Positions 34,709 through 45,636 of a DNA stretch of 64,000 nucleotides are shown in pieces (position 1 is the first letter of the stretch; the number at the start of each line of letters is the position of its first letter). Both the position numbers and the translations under genes were made by a program. The notes beneath the pieces are model-generated. The model was not told where the DNA came from. It searched no databases and saw only the letters and a program-made list of their open reading frames with translations. Source of the DNA: Polytrichum commune (taxonomy: Eukaryota; Streptophyta; Polytrichopsida; Polytrichales; Polytrichaceae); NCBI GenBank assembly GCA_950295325.1, contig OX485808.1, positions 684,501 to 748,500 on the forward strand. Reading direction: 5' to 3'.

Positions 34709-35680
34709 TGTCGCAACCCTTGCTAGCCCCCTTAGCAATCTTGCCAATTTTCAATTCTAGCAAAGGTTACGAGCGCTAACCATTCGCATTCCGCCATGCT
34801 AATGGTTAGCTCCTCCTACCCCGGACCTTATAGTTCATAGGAGGGAACCAACCCTCCTACTTTGCTTTCGGGACTCACCCCTTAATCGGTAACCCATTTC
34901 CCCAATGTGGACTTCCATCCATGGAAGTCCAATCCTATGTTGATCATCGCATTGCCGGAGCAACACTACAACAACCCGAAGCATACTAGGCAACTATGGC
35001 CTCACAATAGGCCAAAGCCCATGGAGGCCTTGCCGTTCGGCCTCGGGTGGGTGAGGCCACACCACCTCACCCATATAAGCCTCTAGGACTTCACGCGGGG
35101 CCCCTACCCCACCGTCAACCAACCTCTTGTCTCTCTACCAAGAGTTGGGGCCAAGTGGACATTTTCCTTTAGCCGCTGGGCCTAGAAGCCCCCACAGCTT
35201 CAGACCATCATAACTTCCTTGTATGATGTCTGATCATAACAACCAACCACTCCATCCTCATCTACGCTTCACGTAGATGCCGATGGACTCCTCACTTGCC
35301 CCATTCGGGCAAGTGGTGAGGAAGTTATGCCTGTTTGAACCTTGGCAGTCCCGGGAATCATTCCCAGGCACTGCTGTACCAGGGCGCTGTCCCGGGACAG
35401 CGCCCCACTCAAATGGCCATAACTCCTAGCTCACACCTCCGATTGAGGTGTTCTTGACCATTCTAGAATCACCACGCCATGAGCTACGCATAGCTCATGG
35501 CCCTACCCTCGTGCCTCCTAGTCTCCGTGGGTGGGAGGCGTTCCCAACGCCCGGGGCCCTCACCCACACTAGGATCACTTGGGCCCTCTCACCAACGGCG
35601 CCACAAGTCCCGGGTGTCACTCCGGGGTCCCCCTTGTGCCCATGGTGTTTCGGGCACTCCTCATGGAGAGGTGCGCGACA
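34709..35680 (-). mobile_element. Solo LTR (972 bp), family S, TSD GACTT
   Basis: On the + strand it starts TGTCGCAACCC and ends GCGCGACA. It is flanked by the exact 5-bp duplication GACTT at 34704-34708 and 35681-35685. It is the reverse-complement homologue of 22200-23179. No internal sequence remains, so it is a solo LTR formed by LTR-LTR recombination. Confidence 0.93.
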
Positions 35681-35929
35681 GACTTGCTGAGGGCAATTAT
35701 TTTCACAAGTGGATGGTGCGTTGCAGATGATATGTTGAAACACCCAATGAAGTTTATGTAGCACATGAAATGTTGTTAGAGTTCTAGAGATTTGGCAGTG
35801 TTCATTCGAAAGTCTTTGGTTCCGTGGAAGTTCATTCCATGCAAGTTATCAAATGTTGTTCAGATTGGAAAAACATCAGCCTTCCATTAAATGCAACCAT
35901 CGGCGGGAACAATCAAGATTAGCATGGAA
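35681..35929. other. Spacer between solo LTR and LINE
   Basis: Nothing recognised. The exact LINE 5' end is not visible; GC content rises sharply at about 35930. Confidence 0.4.
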
Positions 35930-36202
35930 GTGCGGGTTCTCGCGGCTGCGTTGGGCGCGATGGCAGGGACCAGAGAAATATTCTTCGGGCAGGCTTAGCT
36001 GCCCAAGTACTACCAAGCGCTACCGGTGCATCCAGTAGCCACCCGTCAACAAGTACGGTTTGACTTGCCAACCGCCCGCGCCATGTAGCAACCGCGAGCG
36101 CCATCCTGCGACCGCGACCGCGAGGCTGCGTCAGCGATGGCGATCGAGCCAGGGCGCTAATGGGCTCACTGCGCGGCTGCGAAGGCGGGGCTACTGTGCA
36201 TA

Positions 36203-36998
36203 TTGTATTCCATAGGCAACCCCTCGGAGCTAAGGATTAGTACTACTCTTGTAGCGAACAATCTCCCGCAACGAGAGTCCCAATCAACCATCACCAAACA
36301 TCTCAAGAAGCTCATTGGAGAAGACAATGTCACCGGAGTCACTTTCGGGTACCAAAACAAACAAGACGACGATAGGCAAGCTGGATGGTGCCACATTCAA
36401 TGCTTAAACGCCGCCGTCTACACCGAATGGTTGCACAAGTCTTCGTATATCTTCGGAAGGAGAGTGGACTTTGTCCCACACAAAGGTAGCATAGATGGCT
36501 CCGACCCTAACCCCACCGCCATTCGCCTCGCACACGCACCGGTACGAGAAGTCATCGCTCAAAAGGCTCAAGCCATGAGCAACCATGCCGCCGCCTCCCC
36601 CTTAGCTCTTCAACAAAGCCATGAAGGACCTCACCGAAACAATGGACGTTAAACTCAACACAATCGCCAACAACATCAACCACAACACGGACACACGAAT
36701 CGAGGCATCCACGAAAACACTCAAAACACATGCGGCCAACATCCACAACATCATGAGTGCAATGGCCATAGAGTTTCAACAATCGAACCATCGCATCCAC
36801 AACATCATGCAAACACTCGCCGCCACCCTCCCGGACCCCCCTCCCCCTCAAGTCAACACCGCAAGACTTCCTCACATACCACATCATCCCATGGACGACA
36901 CCAACGCGGCACAACTAGCACCCCCGGGATTCCATAGTACCCACTACCGGAACTCCCCATCAAGTTACCACAAAGGCCCAAACTCCCAAAATGAATAG
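36203..36998 (+). CDS. LINE ORF1: RRM-like plus coiled-coil, frame-changed
   Basis: The first part (36203-36652) looks like a small RNA-binding fold: STTLVANNLPQRE, then GWCHIQCLNAAVYTEWL and FGRRVDFVPHKGSIDG, the spacing of an RRM-type ORF1p domain. It is followed in another frame (36621-36998) by a helical, Asn- and Ile-rich segment with heptad-like spacing (MDVKLNTIANNINHNT..IHNIMSAMAIEFQQ) and a proline-rich tail. The two parts most likely formed one ORF1 protein (RNA-binding trimer-type), split by a one-base change near 36600-36650. Its stop codon overlaps the ORF2 start (ATGAATAG at 36991-36998), an arrangement that allows termination-reinitiation. No ATG for the first part is certain. 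Confidence 0.6.
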
Positions 36999-39804
36999 CA
37001 ACCCATTAGCATACACATGGACGCTAGCTACATACTATATATGTTTTCTATTACTTATCAATAAAAAGTGCACACGCACTAAGCAATTCAATATCACTCT
37101 TATCCATGTTATTATAGCCCCACTACTATGTGCTCATTTCACCACCTTAACCCCCCACGCTACTCCCACATCATCCCACAATACAATAAACAACCCATAC
37201 CAAGTACACTCTATTACCACCCTACACCATAACCATACTCACTCATACAACTACTCACACAACATAACACTCACAATAATTAAAACACCCACACACACAC
37301 TTTTATATAATACCATCCCAAACTCACACAAAACAACACCTCAAAAAGAAGAGCTATTTTACACACTAAAAGAAACACTAAAAACCCACATATCAGGCAC
37401 ATCCACCCCATCCATACTAAACTCACATACACCTCCACTACCTCACACCACCCCACCATTAAAACATCATCACATTGGATATAGCCACATAAACCGCCAC
37501 AACATTACTTTAGTCAACTTCTACACAATAAGACATACACACTTAAAACGCCCAACATTACACAAAACCTTTGCACAAATTGTTGACCTCCAAACACTCA
37601 TCCTAAGAAGTGGAGACATACAACTCAACCCGGGCCCACTTTCATACATCTATAAAAATCCCCTTATAAAAAACACACAAGAAACAAAACAATACTCTAT
37701 TAAAAACCCACCCGTATTCCAATATGCCCAACTAGTAAGCCTCTCGCCCATACACTTACCACAACACCCCCTTAATCCCATCAAATTAGGCCAAAGCCAT
37801 TCACACCACAAACCAACCGCCCCAAAACCCTTACACCCAAACTCACAATATAACACCATAATTATACATAGACATATAACTATCATATGGGCACTACCCT
37901 ACTTACTCCAAATTCAACCACCACCCGTCATACAATCACATAACAAGAAACCTCAATTAAGCATAAGCACACAACACCGCAATCAAAACCATCTCCTCCT
38001 ACAATGTGGAGATATACACCCTAACCCAGGACCTATGCCTAATCTATTACAAAAACACCCCCCGGCTCACAAAAGACGTCAACATACATATTTCCTACCT
38101 AGTACGATCAAATTCCACCGAGAATACCAACACTTGGCCGAAACATTTAAACCCCTTTTCCAAAACACACATCCGCTACATACACAAATAATACACTCCC
38201 TCCCATACTTGTATAATCACATACAACAATATAATCACCATCCTCCCCCAAGGGTCATCTATGCAATAGTCGTAACCATTAGTCCCTCCACTCTAACATG
38301 TAACACACTCCTACAACACCAACCAATACAAGAATGGACATCTCAACTACTAAAAAGAATGTCAAGATTGCAAAACCCACCAGAAAGACACATAGATACC
38401 CCACACCCATATACACAATTCTGTCATATATATAAAGATACTATCACCCCTCCCAATACAATACACAAACAATTCTATGATTATATACATCTAGACCATA
38501 ACTCCGTTAATATAGAAAAATTCCCATATCTACCAAGACAACTACTAATGGAGGCACTAAGATATAACGAACCTATAAATGAATACACACGTCCCAACCC
38601 CCCCATTACTTATCATTCATCACCCTCGCCCAACCCGGTCCCGCTAACTAGTCAAGAATCATACGCCATAACCTGGAATGCCTCCTCATTAAACACTGTC
38701 ATGCCATGTCTACAAGAACTAATCACGGACCCCCAACAACCCCCATCAATCATCACCATTCAAGAAACCAAGCTTTCCGCCACTAAATCCACAAAATATA
38801 CACAACATATATTCCCTCAATACAAACTTTTCTTTAACAACACACACAACATCACAAGAATCACACGCCAACAAATGACATACAGAGGATATAAAGGAGG
38901 ACTACTACTACTAATACACAACAAACATGCATTTCCATGCAATCTTTCCAAAATTCCCACCCCCGCAAACATATCCCCATTCCTCCAAGTAACGCGCATA
39001 GCAAACCAACCTTTACAACCATGGCTCTTAATTAATTTATATATGCCCTCGCATGAGGAGGACCTACCTCTCATCCCCATTATACAAACTAACATCACTC
39101 ATCAAATAAATACACACCCTAATCACGTATACATCCTATGTGGAGATTTTAATAGAGATGTTGTTTTGATTGGAAGACAAAACGACCAACAAACCACACC
39201 GCCACAACCGGAAGATTACCTTTGGCGATCCTTTACAACCAACCTAGAACTAACCTACATCCCGACAAACACAACATTTTCAAGGCAAGGAGGACATAAT
39301 TACACACAAAATAGCCTAATAGATGGATTTTACATCAAAACCCCACATAACCACCAATTCACCTCAACTACAAATCAAACAACACACCTAAACTCCGATC
39401 ATCTACCTATACAACTCCGAATACCTCCAAACACACTTATAGCAAGAGAACCAATCACAACCCCCGACCCACCACCTAGGATATTCAACCCTATACCCAA
39501 GGAAAACCTAGAAACCTTCCACACCAAATTCTTCGAGGACAACTCAAACCAAATCGACGAGCTCATACAATTGTTAGAAAATAACCACTTGACAAATGAA
39601 CAATGGCAACTAGCATGTCAATCACTAAGTTCCCTCACCGACATCATTACAACCACCGTCCTAGAAACATGTAGTGCCCACCCATTCCCACGCTATCAAA
39701 CAAAATTGCTAAGCAAGGAGGCTACCTCCCAAAGAAACTTCAAAAAGAATGGAAAATACATCTATCTACCTACCATCTTATTAGAAAAACAATATATATC
39801 ATAA
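36991..39804 (+). CDS. LINE ORF2, 5' part: 2A-like motifs and AP endonuclease
   Basis: 937 residues from ATG 36991. Residues 1-50 are hydrophobic. Two 2A-like motifs follow: RSGDIQLNPGP (G208-P216) and CGDIHPNPGP (G340-P348). The apurinic endonuclease spans about 555-815: TWNASSLN (N563), IQETK (E592), INLYMPS, CGDFNRD (D719), SLIDGFY (D778) and NSDHLPI (H804). These are the expected metal-binding and catalytic residues, so the nicking domain looks intact. Past residue about 918 this frame reads out into a non-homologous tail (IYLPTILLEKQYIS). The proper continuation is in the -1 frame from about 39747. The protein would nick the genomic target and prime reverse transcription. Confidence 0.88.
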   Translation: MNSNPLAYTWTLATYYICFLLLINKKCTRTKQFNITLIHVIIAPLLCAHFTTLTPHATPTSSHNTINNPYQVHSITTLHHNHTHSYNYSHNITLTIIKTPTHTLLYNTIPNSHKTTPQKEELFYTLKETLKTHISGTSTPSILNSHTPPLPHTTPPLKHHHIGYSHINRHNITLVNFYTIRHTHLKRPTLHKTFAQIVDLQTLILRSGDIQLNPGPLSYIYKNPLIKNTQETKQYSIKNPPVFQYAQLVSLSPIHLPQHPLNPIKLGQSHSHHKPTAPKPLHPNSQYNTIIIHRHITIIWALPYLLQIQPPPVIQSHNKKPQLSISTQHRNQNHLLLQCGDIHPNPGPMPNLLQKHPPAHKRRQHTYFLPSTIKFHREYQHLAETFKPLFQNTHPLHTQIIHSLPYLYNHIQQYNHHPPPRVIYAIVVTISPSTLTCNTLLQHQPIQEWTSQLLKRMSRLQNPPERHIDTPHPYTQFCHIYKDTITPPNTIHKQFYDYIHLDHNSVNIEKFPYLPRQLLMEALRYNEPINEYTRPNPPITYHSSPSPNPVPLTSQESYAITWNASSLNTVMPCLQELITDPQQPPSIITIQETKLSATKSTKYTQHIFPQYKLFFNNTHNITRITRQQMTYRGYKGGLLLLIHNKHAFPCNLSKIPTPANISPFLQVTRIANQPLQPWLLINLYMPSHEEDLPLIPIIQTNITHQINTHPNHVYILCGDFNRDVVLIGRQNDQQTTPPQPEDYLWRSFTTNLELTYIPTNTTFSRQGGHNYTQNSLIDGFYIKTPHNHQFTSTTNQTTHLNSDHLPIQLRIPPNTLIAREPITTPDPPPRIFNPIPKENLETFHTKFFEDNSNQIDELIQLLENNHLTNEQWQLACQSLSSLTDIITTTVLETCSAHPFPRYQTKLLSKEATSQRNFKKNGKYIYLPTILLEKQYIS
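37612..37638 (+). other. 2A-like ribosome-skipping motif 1
   Basis: It encodes GDIQLNPGP (ORF2 residues 208-216), preceded by a leucine-rich stretch (VDLQTLILRS). The 2A consensus is D(V/I)ExNPGP; here the E is Q. Whether it separates peptides is untested. Confidence 0.7.
38008..38034 (+). other. 2A-like ribosome-skipping motif 2
   Basis: It encodes GDIHPNPGP (residues 340-348) after NHLLLQC. The same variant, GDIHPNPGP, sits just before the endonuclease in several animal LINE families. The E of the consensus is H here. It lies 132 residues after motif 1. Confidence 0.75.
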
Positions 39805-42800
39805 AAAACAACCCAAATTGGCGAACTCACCCCATTATCACACAAGAAATTAACAACCATACCTCTGTCACTATACCCCCACCTCCACATCCTTCCCACC
39901 CATACGAAACATGGTTAGCCAACTTAGCCAACATCGCCAAAGAAGCTAAAAACAAAGCCCGCAAAATAACAACAAACTACACAACCCAACAAATCAAAAA
40001 ATCCATATGCAAATACCAACAACTATATGACAAAAGTCCCAAAAAAATTAATAGAAAAAATCTTCAAGAATATTGACACCCCCCTCTAGACTGCCTAATA
40101 AATCGATTCAATAATATCCTTACAAGCCCCACAGACATCGCACAAGAAATACATGTACAACAATCCATAAGCAATCGACCAACCGTCCTAACATGCCGTT
40201 ATCAACCCGATCACCTACAACAATGCCTATGTGGAGTTAGACAATATCCGTGGCACGACCTCAACGGATTTACTATAGAAAAGAGAGGCGAAGCCTTAAC
40301 TCCCTTACACACATACCTAGACCAAGAAACATACGATATATGTCTTAAAAACCTTACCAACGGGAAAATGCCGGGACCCGATCAAATTCCTAACACCATA
40401 CTAAAAAATATGCCGCCAAGATTCCACAAGCTTCTACTATTATTTTTTACCCACTGTTATAAACAAAAACAAATACCTGAAGCTTGGAAAACGAGCCTTA
40501 CGATACTCTTATACAAAAAATGCAACCCCCATCACCTCACCAACCATCGGCCCATTGCACTTGCCAACACTATTTACAAACTATTTACTAGCACGCTCAC
40601 TAGTATACTCTCTTCATACGGGGAAAAACATCAAATTCTACATGATAGCCAAGAGGGCTTTAGAGCTGAAAGATGCACCGCCCGACAACTTCAAACCCTC
40701 ATCGCCGCATTAGAAGATGCACGACTCACTAACCAAGACATCTACATTCTATACATAGACTTCAAAAATGCCTTTGGCTCTATCGACCATGCTAGACTCC
40801 TCGCCATTATGAAAGACCTCGGTTATCCGCAAGATGCCGTAGCACTAGTAGGAAATATCTATTCACAATCAACTACCACATTTATCGGGGAATACTTCGA
40901 TAAAACACTACCCATACCCATACAAAGGGGAACCATACAAGGAGATACGCTAAGCCCTTACCTCTTCATCATCTTTCTCGAACCATTACTTAGATGGCTA
41001 CAACGCGGACCCCACGGATACACCTTTAAAACCTCTAATACAAAATTAAGCTCCGCGGCCTATGCGGACGACCTAGCGGTAATATCCAACAATACGACAT
41101 CCATCCAACAACAATTGAACAAGCTAGATAGATATTGCGAATGGGGCGAAATGGACCTCGGCATCCCGAAATGCGCAATCACAGGATGCCCAAATAAATC
41201 CAAACTAAATGCACAAGCCTTTAAAACACATTTAACGGCCATCAATATTAACTTCCGAAACCAACCAATACCGATACTAAGCCAACACGAACCATATGTT
41301 TACCTCGGAATCAATTTAGTTCCATCACTACAATGGAAAACACAAACGCACATCACAACAACCAAACTAATCAAACAATGTAAACTCCTAACCACATGCC
41401 CAGCCACCATGAAGCAAAAAATACAAATGGTAGACACAGTCATAAGAGTCGGCATAGCCTATAGCTTTTATGCCGTCCCATACTCACTTCCCGCTATTAA
41501 AAAACTAGATAAAAGAATAATTGCCCTACACAAAAATATATGTGGCCTCCCGAAATGCCTATCAAACGCCGTTACACAACTTCCACAACATATGTTCGGA
41601 ACCGAAGCTTTCTCACTAAAAAACGCCTATATAACATGTATCGGAGAACAACTCATAAATGCCCTCAACGACCAAGGAAAACTTGGAAGAATATATAATG
41701 GATTAACCAAACATATCCTTGCCAAACATGGCGGATCACTCCACTTACCACGAATATCCCCACATGATTGCATGAGATCACCAATTACTAGAACATTATA
41801 CCTACTCAAAAAAACTAGTGACACTCACCTTGGAAGCACACTTGCAAAATTCCCCCTTCACCCTACGCCATTAGAGATACAATGGATGAGTCAAGCACAC
41901 CATATACCCACACTAACTCCCACCACTTCCCTCAAATACTTACATAAATTAATTTTACACAACATAACCAAACTAAAACACATAACGCACCCCAATGGCA
42001 CACACCTCATGACAAATGATGAATTCAAGCACTATTATGCCCCACCCACTAAACTAGTTAAAACCGCCCTAGAACACACGCGTAAGATATTTTGTAAACC
42101 CCCTTGTCACAACCAATGCCCAAATACTTGCCTAACACATACGACACCCAATACTCTCAAGGACGCCTACAAAATACAAAATCATCATATAAACACAAGC
42201 CTAAGTAGACATAACATACACCCCATGCCACCCCCACTACCGGAATATCCAAAACCCCCCTTACACATCCAACAAAACCACATACAATTCCCAATACAAT
42301 CTATCATAAACGACCACCCTCACACATACAAAGACAAACACAAAATCACAAAACAATACACATCCTACCTTTGCCAATGGATACTTCCTAACGAAACCAA
42401 ATACCATAAATGGCTCCCACAAAGAGACTTGTTCCCTTGGAACAACCAAAACACTATAAATCATAACATACTACTCTTAACACAATACTACACCCAAAAA
42501 CTACACCAACACTTCACCAACATTCTCCAAATAAACTTTAGTGAAGCACAAATGAGAGACACAAGATATGTCCGCCCACCACAAGACATACCCCTGTGCC
42601 ACATTCATATCAATGAATGCAACCCAGATAATGACATTGAATGCACACAACACATCATTCAAAGCCAATATGGCGCATCACACATCTATGATAATGACGG
42701 ACGCCACCTAATTACCATTCCCGAATTAAGACTACAATGGCTATGGGAACAATACCAAAATGCATTAAACAAACCACACAACTTAGAACCCCCCATACAA

Positions 42801-43175
42801 TCCTTTGAAAAAGAAGTGGCATGGTTGTATCAAAGATACAAATATAGAATGCCCAAAAACGACCCCCTCAAACTCTCACAATACACCCTCCCCAATGCCA
42901 TCATAGAAAACATCATTGACTCCTTCCACATCACCCATTCCTACTTCTCATCACCAATCACATGTCCTACTACATTGAAACAATTCTCCTCCCCATTTTC
43001 TAGGGACAAGGTATTCGGGTCAATAGGCACAGCATTCCAACATAAATGGGCAGGGGTGGGATATGCCCACCCGCACACAGAAAAAGACACTCAACAAGCC
43101 CTACATTGGGCTAGACTTGCCGCCAAACATAACCCAGACACAATCACAATACTCATAACAACTGACCCAAACTAG
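39747..43175 (+). pseudogene. LINE ORF2, middle: reverse transcriptase, one internal stop
   Basis: The -1 frame relative to the endonuclease is open from 39747 (EWKIHLSTYHLIRK..) except TGA at 40074-40076, then open to TAG at 43173-43175. RT motifs in order: GKMPGPDQIPN; NHRPIALANTIYKL; DSQEGFRAERCTARQL; ILYIDFKNAFGSIDH (first catalytic D); QRGTIQGDTLSPYLF; AAYADDLAV (catalytic DD); then the thumb and a Cys/His-rich patch (CKPPCHNQCPNTC). All RT core residues are present. The reader passes from endonuclease to RT at C-AAA-AAG (39741-39747), which could be a -1 slip site or a deletion. The TGA and TAG both fit TGG codons changed by G to A. Confidence 0.85.
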
Positions 43176-45049
43176 TACCACAACCTCAACCCCCATGAAG
43201 GCCCTTTCCCAGATTCTCACGTTATCTCACATTTCAAAGTAGACACCATTGCATATGATGAACCCACAATACCCCCGGAATTACGAACTAACCCACGAAC
43301 AGAAAATCATGACATCCGCATATTATGTATACACCACAAACACACGTCCCCCGGATCATGTGAATATGCGAATCGTATGGATATAATTAGCACTACCCTC
43401 CAAATACCCACATCATTTCACACACCGGCACCGCCTACACCTATAAACACCTTAGTAAATAGAAGCAAGAAATGGTCCCAACTTATATACCCGCCCCCCC
43501 ATCCACTTACAAACCAAACTTCTAACACTCCCATATACACGAATCAAGACATATGCCTACCCCTCAAATACCACCCACAATTTTGCTATTACACGGATGG
43601 ATCATTCATGCCACCCAATGATATAACCCGAGGGCATTGGAGAAGAGAAAAAGCAGGGTATGGTATATATAACCCTTTCAAAAACCTCAAAATCACAGAA
43701 AGACTACCCGGACTCCAAAATATACTTAGGGCAGAACTTATGGCTATACACCACACCCTCCACCTCCTCACTACCACATACCGGAATGAACCGGCACATA
43801 TCTTACAGATTGTCTCAATGTCTTATACCTCCTGAACACGCAAACTAAACACCCAACACTACACAATAGCCACCCGGATAAAAAGATACTAGAATCCATA
43901 GTTAAGTTGTTGCAATCCCGCACACAAACCACCACACTACACAAAGTCAAAGCCCACACAAACATTCAAGGTAACGAACAAGCCGATAAATTAGCAAAAT
44001 TGGGTTGTGAATTAGAACATAGAGACGCTATAGCCACACATGAGCATGCGCACCCCACGCCATACTACCTCCAAAAAGATTGGTGGCATTCAATGCAAGA
44101 AACACCAGACAAAGGCCCCATCCGACACCTTGGCAAATACATCATCAAACACGATAGAAAACACAACCTATCCATTCTAGCAACCCAAACACATCAATTA
44201 CATAAATGGCTTGATAACAAAGATATCGATAAAACATTATCAAATGACTTTTGGACCAACCCGGCTATCTCAGACAAGCAAAAAACGTGCTTAGTAAAAT
44301 TCCGAACCGGACAATACATGGGACAAGCTAGAAAACAACTCTTTTTTGGTAGAATTGCATACCCATCCCATACATGTAACATTTGCAACTCATTAGAAGC
44401 GGATACATGGCTACATATACTCCTTAAGTGCAAACAACAACACATCCACGCACTAATTACAAAAAGACATAACAAAGCAGTATGGGAAATACGCAAACTT
44501 CTTGTCTCAAATAGAATAACAAGACACTACATACTCATGAACGCAGGTACATATACTGAACTACCCCAAGACAACACAGTACCAACATGGTTACTACCCT
44601 GCACATGTGGTACCCAAAGATGTCATTGTAACGCTAGACTCAAACCCGACATTCTATGCATTATAGGGCACCCTTACAATTCCCCACCACCAGAAGCACC
44701 CACACCAGAAATTACAATTCAATTTATAGAATTCACATACTGTAATGACAGATTCTCCACTGAAACCATAAATCAAAAAATCACAAAATATCAACCACTC
44801 ATAAATAATATCATCGCAAAGGGTTGGAACGTAGCCCCACTTATTGTATTAGCATCTGGTGCTCGAGCCACAACTCACATCCCCTCAATGAACGAACTTG
44901 AAACAAAGCTTAAACTCCCCACATCACAAATTAGGAACACATTCAAACAACTTAACATAATTGCCATACAATATGCACACTCAATATTAATCCACAAAAG
45001 ACGAATAGAAAATAGACAACCCATCACAGACCTACAAAATCATAACTAA
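43176..45049 (+). pseudogene. LINE ORF2, 3' part: RNase H and CCHC finger, one frame change
   Basis: The same frame continues past TAG 43173 without other stops to about 43800: YYTDGSFMP (first D) and ILRAELMAIHH (E) of RNase H. A one-base change near 43798 then moves the frame, and the remainder reads TDCLNVLYLL (D) and VKAHTNIQGNEQADKLAKLG (last D and helix) and runs to TAA 45049. A finger of the type found after RT in I/R1/CR1-like LINEs follows: CNICNSLEADTWLHILLKC. The RNase H would remove RNA from the cDNA hybrid. All four acidic residues are present on either side of the break. Confidence 0.82.
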
Positions 45050-45204
45050 AATTAGAGAGGGGTAGTGGTCAGACCACTAGTTATTAAGTTACCACCTATA
45101 GCTCAGAAAGGCGGGGAGTAGCCGGCTGGTTGGCATAACTTTCCTGCCTATGATTAACTCACTTGCAGCACCAAGTCAAAGTGTATTGCACTAACACGCT
45201 CAGA

Positions 45205-45290
45205 CGGATTCAACGCGAATCGAACCCGGACCGTATTAATACAACACGCACGTCCTTATCCAACCAACCTTGGAACCATGACTTGGCAAC
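45205..45290 (-). other. tRNA-like Pol III B-box region in LINE 3' UTR
   Basis: On the minus strand a GGTTGGATAAGG segment (A-box-like) is followed about 40 bp later by GGGTTCGATTC (B box, + coordinates 45217-45227). The spacing is that of tRNA-derived promoters. It is probably a SINE-like or tRNA-derived insertion or tail; it does not fold into a tRNA I can name. Confidence 0.4.
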
Positions 45291-45547
45291 CAACAACACA
45301 ATCAACCATCATTTATTCTCAAACAAATACGCACGCTTCTTGTCTCAAACAAAGTAGCAAAACCCACACAATTCTAAATTAAAACCCATGCACCTACACA
45401 CCACCCTCCCCCCCCCCCCGGTTCAACCGGTTAAAACATCAGTTACTAACATAGTGTCTACTCCCTGCAAAGGGTGAAGTAGTATTACACCCAACGCCGC
45501 TACCCTGGGGTACGGCCACGGTTGTCCTACGAACATACACTTTATTC

Positions 45548-45593
45548 ACTCCGGTCCCTAGTAGGGACCGGAGTTCTTTTTTTTCTTTTTCTT
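45548..45593 (+). other. Hairpin and T-rich tail at LINE 3' end
   Basis: ACTCCGGTCCCT and its exact reverse complement form a 12-bp stem with an AGT loop (45548-45574), followed by a run of T broken by C (45575-45593). Position and structure suggest the 3' recognition element of the LINE RNA. The tail is T-rich rather than poly(A). Confidence 0.65.
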
Positions 45594-45636
45594 TGAAGAG
45601 GTTACTACCATCTCAAGAACCAATGTTTTATCATGA

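Larger units (their letters stand above)
35930..45593 (+). mobile_element. LINE (non-LTR retrotransposon) with APE, RT, RNase H and 2A-like motifs
   Basis: A GC-rich leader (about 35930-36200) precedes ORF1 and a long ORF2 whose sense strand is rich in A and C and poor in G. Domain order is AP endonuclease, reverse transcriptase, RNase H, CCHC-type finger, then a 3' UTR with a tRNA-like promoter motif on the opposite strand and a terminal hairpin followed by a T-rich tail. RNase H downstream of RT places it near the I/R1/Tad-type or RNH-bearing LINE groups rather than typical plant L1, but I cannot place the clade by eye. The copy carries two frame changes in ORF2, one in ORF1, and two stops, so it is probably inactive though still close to full length. 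No target duplication was found, and the 5' limit is approximate. Confidence 0.85.

Noticed and set aside
36552-36914. 120-codon minus-strand ORF
   Set aside because: Antisense of LINE ORF1, low-complexity V/G/R-rich reading of an A/C-rich strand.
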